Source: Verrucomicrobiia bacterium
Lineage (GTDB): Bacteria > Verrucomicrobiota > Verrucomicrobiia > Opitutales > Cerasicoccaceae
Reading direction: 5' to 3'
DNA length: 64,000 nucleotides
Assembly: GCA_030432235.1 (NCBI GenBank)
Contig: JAUIHT010000001.1
Span: 992,001-1,056,000, forward strand
Notes under the pieces: model-generated
The model's database searches: none
What the model was told of the DNA's origin: nothing
The model's input: only the letters and a program-made list of their open reading frames with translations
Shown: positions 31,630 through 40,498 of the stretch, piece by piece
Layout: every line of letters starts with the position of its first letter
Position numbering within the stretch: the first letter of the stretch is position 1
Position numbers and translations under genes: made by a program

Positions 31630-33936
31630 ATGGCAGCGCAATACACGGAATTTCTCATCAACGGCCACGCGATGCTGAGCGCCCAGCCTGGCTTCAAGCT
31701 GGAGGGCCGCCAGGAGGAGCTGCATCGTCTCGGCAGCATCCTCATGCGCCAAAAGGCAAACAGTGTACTGCTGGTAGGCCCGGGGGGCGCGGGTGCCTCC
31801 GCCATTTGCATGGGGTTCGAGGCGAGCAAATCCGACCCGGATACGCCGTTCGACATCATCAGCAAACGGAACTTCTGGCTCGATACGGACAACTTTTTCG
31901 CCTCCGGCGACCCCGTCACGATCAACGAAAACTACCGTAAACTTTCCCAGATTCTGCAGCGCACGCCGGACGCCGTACTTATCATCGACGACATGCGGGA
32001 CTTCATCGAGGCGACCCGCAATAATCATTGCTCTAATCTCATCAACGCCCTGATGCACGACATCAAGGCGCGCAAGTATCAGGTCATCCTTGAGACGCGA
32101 GATGAGGATCTGGACTTGGTCATCAAGTGCCACTCGGATACGCGCGAGTCCTTCACCATGCTCGACATCGGGGAGCCTGCCGGGGACGAGCTGATGTCGA
32201 TCGTGAAAAACACCGCCGTACGGCTTGAGCGGTTCCACGGCATCCGCATTCACGAGCAGGCCGTCGAGACCGCGGTCGAGCTGACGACCAAGTATCGGCT
32301 GAACGATCTCGGCCTGAGCCGTGCCCAGCCGGATGCCAGCCTGACCCTGCTGGACCGGGCGCTTACGCGTTACCGTAAAGACGCCCATTCCAACGACCCC
32401 GCGATTGCTGCCTTGGAGGTAAGGCTCGGAAAAATCACCGCCGCGCTGGAATCCGGCGAGACACAGAAGGAGTTCAGAAATCTCTCCCGGGACGAACTCG
32501 AAAGCCTGAAAACCGACACCCGGCAGGAGCTGGACCGCACACTGGCCGAATGGCAGAAGCTCAAGGCGGAATTGCGCCAGTTGCAGATCGACCAGATTGA
32601 CGGCGAGGCCTTAATCCGTGAAAAGAACGAGGAGCTTGAAGTGCTCCTGGCCAAGGAGGCGGAGGAGGACCGTCGTCGGGAAACCCGAGGCGAGGGGGAT
32701 AGGGACGAGGAACAAGTCTCCGAGGCTGAGAAGAACGTGGGGGACTTCATGTCCTTTGCCCGGCGTAGCGGTCACGAATCGCAGGCGGTGCAGGAAATCC
32801 GTCAGCGTATCGCCCAGTACGAGGCTGCCGTCGGCGAGCAGCAGAAGAAGTACCGGGCGATGATGGAGAAGGTGAACAGCCGGTTGGAACTCACCCGCGA
32901 TCATGTGCTCGCGCAGTTTAGCCGCTTGGCCAAAATCCCGGTCAGCCAGCTCGATCAGGACGAGCGCCAGAAGCTTTTGGATTTGGAGTCCACCCTGAAG
33001 GCCCAGGTCTTCGACCAGGACCACATTGTCGATCGCGTGACGGACTCGGTCATCGCGGCCAATGCCGGGCTGGCCGACGACAACAAGCCGCAATTCGCCT
33101 ACATGTTCCTGGGGCCGTCGGGCGTGGGTAAAACGCACCTGGCCAAGGTGGCTGCCGAATCTCTCTTTGGCGACGCGCGCAATATGCTGCGTTTCGACAT
33201 GTCCGAGTATATGGAAAAGCATGCCGCGGCCAAGCTCATCGGCGCGCCGCCAGGCTACGAGGGCTTCGAGGCCGGCGGCATCCTGACCAACGCCGTGCGC
33301 CGTCAGCCCAAGTGCCTTATCCTCTTCGACGAAATCGAAAAGGCCCATCCCAGCGTTTTTGACCTCTTCCTGCAAATCCTCGACGACGCACGGCTGACGG
33401 ACAACCTTGGCCGCACTGTTTCCTTCTCGGAAACCATCATCATGATGACGACCAACGTGGGCACGCGCCACTTCCTCAACCCGCAGATTTCCTTTGAGGA
33501 AGCCCAGGCACTCGCGTATCGAGACCTGGACGAGAACTACCGTCCGGAGTTCCTCAACCGCTTCAACGGCCGGCGCAACATCCAATGTTTCAAGGCGCTA
33601 TCCCTCCCCGGCATTCAGAAAATCGCCCGGGTAGAGCTGAAAAAACTGAATCGGAAGATCGCCCGCCACGGTCTCGCCCTGCACATGGACGACGCGGCGC
33701 TCATCGAGATGACCGGTGACATCTATCGGCCCGTCGAAGGCGCGCGCGGCGTGAAGGGTTATATCAAGGATTCCATCGAGCCTAATCTTGGACGCCTGAT
33801 TTTGACAAATTCCGGCGAGACCGGCACCATTCAGATCGATTACACTTCGGAAGACGGCATCAGAATGCATCCGCCATCCGAGAGCAGCTCGGTGACCGCG
33901 GAAGCGCTGAGCGGGGCGACATCCGCGAAGGCGTGA
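31630..33936 (+). CDS. ClpB-like double AAA+ ATPase with degenerate first ATP site
   Basis: 768 residues. The first AAA+ domain (~15-250) has the Walker A position LLVGPGGAGASA (residues 50-57), in which the essential Lys is replaced by Ala, yet keeps a Walker B-like AVLIIDDM. A long charged coiled-coil (~255-450) takes the place of the ClpB middle domain. The second AAA+ domain (~455-740) is intact: FLGPSGVGKTHLA with Lys501, pore-loop region GYEGFEAGG, Walker B CLILFDEIEK, sensor 1 IIMMTTNVGT, sensor 2 GARG. The N-terminal substrate domain of ClpB is absent. Family members unfold or extract proteins. Neighbours (coiled-coil and membrane proteins) suggest a specialised, membrane-linked machine and not general heat-shock disaggregation. 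Confidence 0.88.
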   Translation: MAAQYTEFLINGHAMLSAQPGFKLEGRQEELHRLGSILMRQKANSVLLVGPGGAGASAICMGFEASKSDPDTPFDIISKRNFWLDTDNFFASGDPVTINENYRKLSQILQRTPDAVLIIDDMRDFIEATRNNHCSNLINALMHDIKARKYQVILETRDEDLDLVIKCHSDTRESFTMLDIGEPAGDELMSIVKNTAVRLERFHGIRIHEQAVETAVELTTKYRLNDLGLSRAQPDASLTLLDRALTRYRKDAHSNDPAIAALEVRLGKITAALESGETQKEFRNLSRDELESLKTDTRQELDRTLAEWQKLKAELRQLQIDQIDGEALIREKNEELEVLLAKEAEEDRRRETRGEGDRDEEQVSEAEKNVGDFMSFARRSGHESQAVQEIRQRIAQYEAAVGEQQKKYRAMMEKVNSRLELTRDHVLAQFSRLAKIPVSQLDQDERQKLLDLESTLKAQVFDQDHIVDRVTDSVIAANAGLADDNKPQFAYMFLGPSGVGKTHLAKVAAESLFGDARNMLRFDMSEYMEKHAAAKLIGAPPGYEGFEAGGILTNAVRRQPKCLILFDEIEKAHPSVFDLFLQILDDARLTDNLGRTVSFSETIIMMTTNVGTRHFLNPQISFEEAQALAYRDLDENYRPEFLNRFNGRRNIQCFKALSLPGIQKIARVELKKLNRKIARHGLALHMDDAALIEMTGDIYRPVEGARGVKGYIKDSIEPNLGRLILTNSGETGTIQIDYTSEDGIRMHPPSESSSVTAEALSGATSAKA

Positions 33937-33945
33937 GGTACCCTC

Positions 33946-34827
33946 ATGAGTGACGATTTCGAGCAACGGGCGCGGGAACTGGAGGAAAAGGCCGAGCGCA
34001 TGCTGGCCACCGCCAAGGCCCGTAAGGAGGCAGTCGACAAAGCGAGGAGCGCCGGTAAGAATACTTTTAGCGATACCTTGGAGACGGCGCGGGAGTTCAA
34101 CCAAAACGTCAGTTGGCTGCGCAAAGTTTCCGCGAAGCTGGTACGGTATTACCAGGCCGTCGCTGGGGTCATACAGTATATCTGGTTGCGCTCGGGGCCG
34201 GTCCGAAAACTGTTTGGTCCCACGTTACGTTTTATCGGTCGGCACTACGCTCGCTTCTTTCGCTGGGTTGCGTACAAGGAGAATGAAAAGACCGGTGAGC
34301 GCGTGCTCTCCAAGTCGCGTACCGCTCTGGCCGTCCTGCTCACGATTGTCATGCTGGTTGCCATCTGGTTCGGCACGCGGCCTGTCTTGATCACCTTGCA
34401 GCAGGGCGTCATGGCGCTGATCAGCCAACGTGAAGCTTACACGTACTTCCACGGTTCGGAAACGATCGAGGAGGGCAGCCTCTACACTATCAAGACCACC
34501 AGCAGGGTTCCGGCCACGCCGGAGTCGACCACGCACATGCAGGCCCAGCAGGATGTGTTTTACTGGATATGGTACCCCGAAGACCTCGCTAATGCCGTCC
34601 CGAATGAGGTCGCCTGGGGGCGTGTCAAGTATACCGGTTGGCGTGTGAAAATCCTGAATTGGTACCCCGAGGTAAAGGATGTCGAAGCCATCCCGCTCAG
34701 TGAGCTGCCGGACGATCATCCGGCCAAATCCGGCACCTACTACATCAGCGACGAGGAGCTTGCTCAGGCCAAACGCGACGGCATTTCGCTTCCCGGAACA
34801 GACCTCAACAAGGCACTCTCGCGGTAG
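33946..34827 (+). CDS. Single-pass membrane protein, third gene of ClpB-like operon (DUF1523-like)
   Basis: 293 residues. Residues 1-50 are a charged helix (FEQRARELEEKAERMLATAK), residues ~50-120 a basic amphipathic region, and residues ~127-150 (TALAVLLTIVMLVAIWFG) one membrane helix. The C-terminal ~140 residues should be periplasmic and include VFYWIWYPEDLANAVPNEVA and WGRVKYTGWRVKILNWYPEV, which resembles the DUF1523 pattern (tentative). It lies 9 bases behind the AAA+ gene, so all three genes are one operon. It could anchor the ATPase/coiled-coil complex to the inner membrane. A convergent channel gene follows after 10 bases. Confidence 0.75.
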   Translation: MSDDFEQRARELEEKAERMLATAKARKEAVDKARSAGKNTFSDTLETAREFNQNVSWLRKVSAKLVRYYQAVAGVIQYIWLRSGPVRKLFGPTLRFIGRHYARFFRWVAYKENEKTGERVLSKSRTALAVLLTIVMLVAIWFGTRPVLITLQQGVMALISQREAYTYFHGSETIEEGSLYTIKTTSRVPATPESTTHMQAQQDVFYWIWYPEDLANAVPNEVAWGRVKYTGWRVKILNWYPEVKDVEAIPLSELPDDHPAKSGTYYISDEELAQAKRDGISLPGTDLNKALSR

Positions 34828-34837
34828 ACCGCTGCTC

Positions 34838-35890
34838 CTACAGCTTCTGTCCGCGATAGGTGATTTGCTTGCGTTTGACGGTGCCGCGGACGAACTCGGG
34901 GACGAAGCCCTGGTGGGTCATGACGATGAGGGTGTCCTGGGCCTCAAGCTCGAGGAAGAGGGTGGGTTTGACGATGGAGTGGCCGCTGGGCTTGCGCACG
35001 GCGATGACCATGAAGGCGCTCTTGCAGGCCGTTTCCAGATCCATGAGGGTGCTGCCGATGATGGGTGCTCCTTCCTCGATGTAGAATTCAGTAATTTCGA
35101 CGCCGATCTCGCTGAGGCCGCCGATGAAGGCGTTGTCCTTGAGGTCCTTTTCGAGGATGTCCTGGGCGTTGGGGCGGATGATGAGCTGCGCGATGCGGTC
35201 GGCGCCAATGGCAGCCGGCAGCACAACGCGGTCGGCCCCGGCCTGGTTGAGCTTTTCCTCGGTGCTGGTCTGGTTGGCGCGGGCAATGATCATGAGCTTG
35301 CGGTTGATGGCGCGACAGCTCAGCACGATGAAGACGTTGACGGCGTCGTTGGGGATGACGGTGGCGACAGTGGTGGCGTGTTCGATGCGGGCTTTTTTCA
35401 GAATCCATTCCTCGGTGGCGTCGCCCTCGACGAAAAGACAACCGGCTTCGCGCAGCATCTCTATTTGCTGGCCGGGCTTTTCGATGATGACGAACTCCTT
35501 GCCCGCCTCCTTGAGCTGCGTGGCCAGGATGCGGCCCACGCGGCCGTAGCCGCAGATGACAGTGTGTCCGGAAAGTTGGCTGATATCTTTTTCCATTTTG
35601 TGTTTCCCCAGAAGGTTTTGGAGTTGCCCCTCCGTAAGCCAGTTAATGAAGGCTCCGAGGACGTAGATGAGGCAGGTGCAACCTGTCAGAATCAGAAAGA
35701 GGGTGAACCAGCGCAGTTCCGGCGACAGCTCCCGTACTTCGCCGTATCCGACGCCAAAGATGGTAATCACCACCATGTAAATGGCCTCGAGGAAGGTCCA
35801 CCCGGCCATGTAGTAGACCTCGGTGCCAACGATAATCGTTAGCGCGAACCAGACGGCGCCGATGATGAATTGACGATTGGGCGAGTTCAA
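34838..35890 (-). CDS. Potassium channel with RCK/TrkA-N regulatory domain
   Basis: 350 residues. Two membrane helices (residues ~8-27 and ~62-84) frame a pore loop with filter VITIFGVGYGE (GYG at 48-50), the two-helix KcsA/MthK layout. A Rossmann-type RCK domain starts at HTVICGYGRVGRILATQL (~109), with the acidic end of strand 2 in FVIIEK, and a TrkA-C domain covers ~260-340. It should form a tetrameric inner-membrane K+ channel gated by a nucleotide or ion bound to RCK. The start ATG at 35890 is followed directly by the first helix. It stands alone, convergent with the ClpB-like operon. Confidence 0.9.
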   Translation of the reverse strand: MNSPNRQFIIGAVWFALTIIVGTEVYYMAGWTFLEAIYMVVITIFGVGYGEVRELSPELRWFTLFLILTGCTCLIYVLGAFINWLTEGQLQNLLGKHKMEKDISQLSGHTVICGYGRVGRILATQLKEAGKEFVIIEKPGQQIEMLREAGCLFVEGDATEEWILKKARIEHATTVATVIPNDAVNVFIVLSCRAINRKLMIIARANQTSTEEKLNQAGADRVVLPAAIGADRIAQLIIRPNAQDILEKDLKDNAFIGGLSEIGVEITEFYIEEGAPIIGSTLMDLETACKSAFMVIAVRKPSGHSIVKPTLFLELEAQDTLIVMTHQGFVPEFVRGTVKRKQITYRGQKL

Positions 35891-35950
35891 AGCAGTGCGG
35901 GGGGGGTAACCACTACCTAAAGCATAATCCGAGCCGTATAAGGATTATTC

Positions 35951-36025
35951 TTTAACAGGAAGATCGGGAAGGCCGTAAAGGTTTTCCACAAACATCGATT
36001 CCTCTTTCCCGGTCTTCCTGTTTAA
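35951..36025. repeat. Inverted repeat between channel and symporter genes
   Basis: AACAGGAAGATCGGGAA (35954-35970) pairs with TTCCCGGTCTTCCTGTT (36006-36022) with one mismatch and a loop of about 35 bases. It covers the symporter stop codon. It could act as a terminator or be another interspersed palindrome. Confidence 0.6.
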
Positions 36026-37713
36026 ACTCTTTTCCAATCGCGCAGGAGCCGCCAGCCGGAGAGCAGCCAAAGCACAATAATGACTGCGAAAGCCCACCAC
36101 TCATGCAGCACGGCGGCCATGGGCAGCAGGAAGGTCGTGATCTGCCAAACCAGCGCGGCGATAAGCCTGCTGAAGTCGGCGCGGTGTTCCATGCGGTCTT
36201 CGGCCTTCCAGGTGTGATTCCACAAGCCGAAGGGGCGAACTTTGCGATAGAAAGCCTCGCGGGTGTCGACGGGAGTCGGGATGGTAAGAAGCGTGCCGAG
36301 GATGGACGCCACCAGCGACACGCCTGTGATGAGGCCGAGCATGGCGACTTCGCTCAGTCCACCGATGAAGCTCACCGTCAATGCCGTGATGAACCCCGCC
36401 GCCACGCCGATGGTGAAGCCCGCGCCGTTGAAACGCTCCCAGTACCAGCGCAGGGCGAAGGGCACGAGGAAGGCGGGAAAGAGACCGATGACGATGATGA
36501 CCCACACATCGACGATGCTCTCGACCTGCAAGGCCAGCGCCAGCCCGATGCCGACGATGAGCGCGGAGGCGACGTAGCCGACGACGACCAGCTCGCGCTG
36601 TGAGGCGCTCTTGCGCAGAGGCTGCCAGATGTCCTTTACCACGTAGGCGGCTCCGGCGTTGATCGTGCTGTCGAAGGTGGACATCGCCGCGGCCAGCATC
36701 GCCGCCAGCACAATACCGCGGATGCCCGCCGGAAAGTAGTCGGACAATAGCACGTGGGGCAGGGCACGCTCGGGGTCTTCCTGGCCCACGCCCAGCGAGA
36801 CGGCGAGTATGGCGAAGCCCAGCACCATGGGCCAGCGGAAGGCGAACAGCACGGTCCAGAGCATGCCGATCTTCAGGCCGTCGTCCGGGGTTTTCGCGGC
36901 ATAGAAACGCTGCGCCATGTAGGCACTCCCACCGCTGCCGCCCAGTCCCTCCAGCAGGCCTTTGCCGATCCAAAACACGAGGAAGAGCCCGAAGAGTTGA
37001 TAGTCGCCCAGAGCTTCGTCGAACAGGCGGGGAAAAAAGTCGTTGAATTGCGCCCCGGGCCACTGTTCCGCGAGAGCGGGGGAGAACTCCAGGCCCGCCA
37101 CGATGGCCACGTAAATCGCCGCGCCGCCGATGAGCACGCTCTGGATGACGTCCGTCCAGACTACGCCGTAGAGACCGCTCATCATGGTGTAAACGAGCGC
37201 GATGAGCAGCATGCCGATTTGGCATTGCATCGGGCTGAAGGGCAAAAACACCGCGAGGAACTTCCCTGCCGCGCCGAGGAAGAACACGACCATGCCCACG
37301 GTGATGACCAGATAGGTCGCCGCCGCCGTGATGCGCGCGGCCTGGCCCTGAGGGCCGTGCCCGAAGCGCAGCCGCATCCACTCCGCCGTGGTCATGACTT
37401 CACTACGGCGGTGCCACTTGCCCATGAAGGCGACGAAGACCGCGATGGGCAGCACCACGCCCCCGCGCATCTCGATGAAGAAGCCGTGCAGCCCGTAGAC
37501 GTAGAGCAGCGTGACAATCGTCATCGTCCCGGCGACATCGAGGTTGCTCGACATCCCCGAGGCCCCCAGCGCCCACCAGGGCAGTTTTTGCCCGCCCAGG
37601 AAATATTCCTCGCTGCTGGCCGAGGCGCGCTTCGATAGGTACGCGCCCAGCGCAAGCAAGCCGATGAGGTAGGCCGCGACAATGGCGTAGTCGATTCCGG
37701 TCACGCAGACCAC
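36022..37713 (-). CDS. Sodium:solute symporter (SSS family)
   Basis: 563 residues with about 13-14 membrane helices. Family landmarks are YAIVAAYLIGLLALGAYLSK at the start, EEYFLGGQKLPWWALGAS with SSNLDVAGTM (the Na+-site helix of SSS proteins), YTMMSGLYGVVWTDVIQSVL, and LAAAMSTFDSTINAGAAYVV (TM8 Na+-binding Ser/Thr). It moves a solute inward with Na+ across the inner membrane. Substrate cannot be predicted; sugars, sialic acid, amino acids and others are all possible. The start is a GTG at 37713, with a second GTG three codons later as the alternative. No metabolic neighbour helps. Confidence 0.9.
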   Translation of the reverse strand: MVCVTGIDYAIVAAYLIGLLALGAYLSKRASASSEEYFLGGQKLPWWALGASGMSSNLDVAGTMTIVTLLYVYGLHGFFIEMRGGVVLPIAVFVAFMGKWHRRSEVMTTAEWMRLRFGHGPQGQAARITAAATYLVITVGMVVFFLGAAGKFLAVFLPFSPMQCQIGMLLIALVYTMMSGLYGVVWTDVIQSVLIGGAAIYVAIVAGLEFSPALAEQWPGAQFNDFFPRLFDEALGDYQLFGLFLVFWIGKGLLEGLGGSGGSAYMAQRFYAAKTPDDGLKIGMLWTVLFAFRWPMVLGFAILAVSLGVGQEDPERALPHVLLSDYFPAGIRGIVLAAMLAAAMSTFDSTINAGAAYVVKDIWQPLRKSASQRELVVVGYVASALIVGIGLALALQVESIVDVWVIIVIGLFPAFLVPFALRWYWERFNGAGFTIGVAAGFITALTVSFIGGLSEVAMLGLITGVSLVASILGTLLTIPTPVDTREAFYRKVRPFGLWNHTWKAEDRMEHRADFSRLIAALVWQITTFLLPMAAVLHEWWAFAVIIVLWLLSGWRLLRDWKRV

Positions 37714-37784
37714 CTTACCATGCCTGCGCGCTCATCAAAGGGTTTTCCTGAAAAAAGGCCGGATTGGCGAGCCGGGTTGCCGGT

Positions 37785-38069
37785 TCACGATTTCCGACCG
37801 TCACGGAATTGCAGGGCCTTGCCGTGCAGGAGAGCGTCGGCTACCTTGCTCCGGGCACCCTCGAGGATGCGCCCAAAGGTGGCGCGGGACACACCCATGC
37901 GCCGGCCTCCCTCGGCGTGGTGAAGGCGTTCGTGATCGGCCAGGCGCAGAGCCTCCAGCTCATCCAGGCGCAGCTCTATGGTTTGGAGCTGGGGCGAAGG
38001 CACCCCGCGCGGCTTGAAGACGGTTACCTCCGGATCGCATTCCACGAATCTGCATTTAAGTGGCCTCAT
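37785..38069 (-). CDS. DUF134/UPF0251 helix-turn-helix regulator
   Basis: 94 residues. The pattern CRFVECDPEVTVFKPRGVPS, then LDELEALRLADHERLHHAEG, then RRMGVSRATFGRILEGARSK and VADALLHGKALQF is the UPF0251 (DUF134) family, small DNA-binding proteins with a sigma-like helix-turn-helix. Members are often encoded next to NifX/NifB-type Fe-Mo-cofactor-like proteins, as here. It is divergent from the NifX-like gene. The shared region holds a 14-bp palindrome over the -10 box of that gene, so it probably regulates its neighbour. Confidence 0.88.
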   Translation of the reverse strand: MRPLKCRFVECDPEVTVFKPRGVPSPQLQTIELRLDELEALRLADHERLHHAEGGRRMGVSRATFGRILEGARSKVADALLHGKALQFRDGRKS

Positions 38070-38075
38070 CTTTTC

Positions 38076-38105
38076 TTGACGACACCCATAATGAGCATAT
38101 GCTCA
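38076..38105 (+). promoter_or_regulatory. Promoter with palindromic operator for the NifX-like gene
   Basis: TTGACG (38076-38081), a 16-base spacer and TATGCT (38098-38103) form a plausible sigma-70-type promoter. The perfect palindrome TGAGCATATGCTCA (38092-38105) covers the -10 box, a layout that suits repression by the divergent DUF134 protein. Confidence 0.6.
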
Positions 38106-38128
38106 AAACTGGCAACCTTTTTATGACC

Positions 38129-38584
38129 ATGAAATCCAATCAAGAAAATACCGCTTCAACATATGAACAGCCGGTACGCATCGGCTTGCCCGTCGAGGGC
38201 GAGGGCAAAACGCATCGTCGCATCAGCTCTCACTTCGGTCGCGCCGAGTCGGTCCTTTTAGTTGAAAAACGCTCCGGTGACACGGCAGTGATTGAAAACG
38301 GTTCCGAGCGATGCGGCCAGGGTGGCTGCGGCCCGGTCGATGTTTTCATCAGCTTTGGCGTCGACGCGGTCATATGCCAAAACCTGGGCGGCGGCGCTCT
38401 TGCGCGTCTGATCGACGCCCGGATTGCCGTTTACCAAGCCGACACCGACTCGGTCGAGGCTGCCATCGACGCTTTTAGCGCAGGCAGGCTGCCGCAGTTC
38501 GACCCGGGACATGTCTGTCATAATCATAGCCACAAAGACGACCATACGCCCTGCGGCCACGACCACGGGCACAGTCACGGCTAG
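38129..38584 (+). CDS. NifX/NifB-type dinitrogenase Fe-Mo cofactor-like protein
   Basis: 151 residues from the ATG at 38129; an ATG two codons earlier is possible. The longer frame from 38060 overlaps the promoter and is unlikely. The core (RIGLPVEGEGKTHRRISSHF GRAE split over the fold start, then VFISFGVDAVICQNLGGGAL) matches the Nitro_FeMo-Co domain, an alpha/beta fold that can bind metal clusters. It has CGQGGCGPVD in the middle and a His/Cys tail, HVCHNHSHKDDHTPCGHDHG, that likely binds metal. No nitrogen-fixation gene is in the window, so its role is probably general metal or Fe-S handling. Function is inferred from family. Confidence 0.85.
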   Translation: MKSNQENTASTYEQPVRIGLPVEGEGKTHRRISSHFGRAESVLLVEKRSGDTAVIENGSERCGQGGCGPVDVFISFGVDAVICQNLGGGALARLIDARIAVYQADTDSVEAAIDAFSAGRLPQFDPGHVCHNHSHKDDHTPCGHDHGHSHG

Positions 38585-38653
38585 GTGGGTGGACACTCCG
38601 GGGCACGCGCTTGGGGATTGTCTCGCGGAGGTTTGTGCCCAAGCTTGGAGGGA

Positions 38654-39595
38654 ATGTCCAAAGTCGTCTTCATCACCGATGCGGAGATGCTACACCACGA
38701 GACCGGGGCGGGGCATCCGGAGCGTACCGAGCGGCTGCGGGCGATCATCGAGCGCATGGATACCTCGTCGTGGCGGGAGAGACTGGACTGGCAAACGCCG
38801 TCGGAGGCGCCGCTCAACTGGATCACGACCGTGCACGATCCGGCCTATGTGCGCTTTGTCGAGGAGGCTTGCTTGCAGGGCCGCGAAACTCTCGACGCGG
38901 GCGACACGCAGGTTTCGCACGACTCCTACCTGGCTGCGCGACTCTCCGCCGGGGGAGCCCTGGCGGCGGTGGATGCCGTCATGGGCGGAGCGCGAGCGGC
39001 GTTCTCGGCGGGGCGCCCGCCGGGGCACCATGCCTGTCCGGCACGGGCCATGGGCTTTTGCCTCTTCGGCAACGCCGCCATTGCCGCACGTTACGCGCAG
39101 CAGGCCCACGGCTTGGAGCGTGTCTTCATCCTCGACTGGGATGTCCACCACGGCAACGGCACCCAGGAAATCTTTTACGAAGACCCGACGGTGCTCTTCG
39201 CCAGCCTGCATCAGTTTCCGTTCTACCCCGGTACGGGCGCCAAGCGCGAAACCGGAACCGGGGCAGGGCAGGGCTTCACCGTCAATTGCCCCATGCTCGC
39301 CGGGTCGGGCTGGCCGGAGTATGCGGAAGCTTTCGAAAAAAACATCCTGCCGCATGCCCGGGAGTTTGCGCCGGAGCTCGTTATTGTTTCTGCCGGCTAC
39401 GACGCCCATAACGACGACCCCCTCGGGCAAATCCGCCTCGAAACAGAGGACTTCGCCAAGATGAGCCGCCTGGCTAGAGGCCTTGCCGCCGAGTGCTGCC
39501 AAGGCCGGCTCGTCTGCCTGCTCGAAGGCGGCTACAACGTCCAGGCGCTGGCGGACTCGGTCGAGGCCACCATGGAGGTCCTTTGCGAGGAATGA
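38654..39595 (+). CDS. Histone deacetylase-family (class II-like) deacetylase
   Basis: 313 residues from the ATG at 38654, chosen because MSKVVFITDAEMLHHETGAG is the family start and GGAGGGA lies just before it; the frame is open to 38585. Zinc-enzyme motifs are intact: RPPGHHAC (catalytic His pair), DWDVHHGNGTQ (Asp and His zinc ligands), GYDAHNDDPLG (third ligand Asp) and EGGYN (transition-state Tyr). Bacterial members deacetylate acetylpolyamines, acetoin-related compounds or proteins (family knowledge); the substrate here is unknown. It follows the NifX-like gene by 69 bases. Confidence 0.9.
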   Translation: MSKVVFITDAEMLHHETGAGHPERTERLRAIIERMDTSSWRERLDWQTPSEAPLNWITTVHDPAYVRFVEEACLQGRETLDAGDTQVSHDSYLAARLSAGGALAAVDAVMGGARAAFSAGRPPGHHACPARAMGFCLFGNAAIAARYAQQAHGLERVFILDWDVHHGNGTQEIFYEDPTVLFASLHQFPFYPGTGAKRETGTGAGQGFTVNCPMLAGSGWPEYAEAFEKNILPHAREFAPELVIVSAGYDAHNDDPLGQIRLETEDFAKMSRLARGLAAECCQGRLVCLLEGGYNVQALADSVEATMEVLCEE

Positions 39596-39600
39596 CTCTT

Positions 39601-39681
39601 ACCATGAAGAGAACGAAGGTCACGAAGCGCGGTTCAATGAATCTTTTTGCTTTGTATGCGTCGTGCTCTTCGTGATGAAAT
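39601..39681. repeat. Palindromic ACGAAG-type repeat
   Basis: ACCATGAAGAGAACGAAGGTCACGAAG-type DNA on the left faces GTCGTGCTCTTCGTGATGAAA on the right, forming an imperfect hairpin with the loop GTTCAATGAATC. It sits between the deacetylase and panB genes. Confidence 0.6.
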
Positions 39682-39704
39682 ATTCGGTTTAACAATCAAA
39701 TCCC

Positions 39705-40478
39705 GTGAAAACGACCACCAAGACCCTGCGTAACCTCAAAGGCCAGCGGCCCATCGTGACCCTGACCGCGTACGATCTCATCACCGCGCAACTGGCGGAA
39801 GCAGCTGGCGTCGATGTCATCCTCGTGGGCGATTCCATGGGTAACACCGTGTTGGGTTTCGAAAATACCGTGCCGGTGACGATGGACATGATGCTGCATC
39901 ACACCGCTGCCGTCGCGCGCGCCAAGCCGCAGGCGATGATCCTGGCGGACGTGCCCTTCGGCGTGGCCGGGCGCTGTGTCGACTACGTGACGGAGATGTG
40001 CACACGCCTGCTCCAGCAGGGTGGCGCCGAAGCCGTCAAGATCGAGGGCGGTTATCGCCGGGCTGAAACTGCGGCTGCGGTCATCCGTGCCGGGGTGCCG
40101 GTCATGGGCCACATCGGTTTGAAGCCGCAGGACGTGCTCCAGCTCGGCGGCTACAAGAAATTCGGCAAGACCTCCTCCGAGCGCGAACGCCTGCTTCAGG
40201 ACGCGCGCGCCTGGGAAGACGCCGGCGCCTTCGCGCTGCTGATGGAGATGGTCGAGCCGGAGGTCGCCAGGGAAATCACCGAAGCTGTTTCTATCCCCAC
40301 TATCGGTATCGGAGCCGGGCCTCACTGCGACGGCCAGGTGCTGGTCATCTCCGACGTGCTTGGCCTCAACGCCGGCAAGTATCCCGGTTTCGTCAAGAAG
40401 TACGCCGAGCTGCGCGAGGTGGCCGTCAAGGCCCTCACCGAGTACGCCACCGACGTGCGCGAGAAAAAGTTTCCCTGA
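39705..40478 (+). CDS. panB: 3-methyl-2-oxobutanoate hydroxymethyltransferase
   Basis: 257 residues from a GTG start (39705). It transfers a hydroxymethyl group from methylene-tetrahydrofolate to alpha-ketoisovalerate, the first step of pantothenate synthesis, in the cytoplasm. Family signatures are present: LTAYDLITAQLAEAAGVDVI, LVGDSMGNTVLG (Mg-binding Asp), VKIEGG, PVMGHIGLKPQ, and TIGIGAGPHCDGQVLVISD. Length is normal. panC and panD are not in the window. It lies upstream of a small exported protein gene and gpsA on the same strand. Confidence 0.95.
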   Translation: MKTTTKTLRNLKGQRPIVTLTAYDLITAQLAEAAGVDVILVGDSMGNTVLGFENTVPVTMDMMLHHTAAVARAKPQAMILADVPFGVAGRCVDYVTEMCTRLLQQGGAEAVKIEGGYRRAETAAAVIRAGVPVMGHIGLKPQDVLQLGGYKKFGKTSSERERLLQDARAWEDAGAFALLMEMVEPEVAREITEAVSIPTIGIGAGPHCDGQVLVISDVLGLNAGKYPGFVKKYAELREVAVKALTEYATDVREKKFP

Positions 40479-40498
40479 TAAACCCACCTCCTAGCCCC

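Noticed and set aside
31630-33936. T6SS ClpV or general ClpB chaperone
   Set aside because: No N-terminal Clp domain, the first ATP site lacks its Lys, and no T6SS or heat-shock neighbour is present.
36754-37638. 294-codon plus-strand ORF opposite the symporter
   Set aside because: His/Glu-rich shadow of a well-supported symporter gene.
38129-38584. Nitrogen-fixation locus
   Set aside because: The NifX-like domain occurs in many non-fixing bacteria and no nif gene is in the window.
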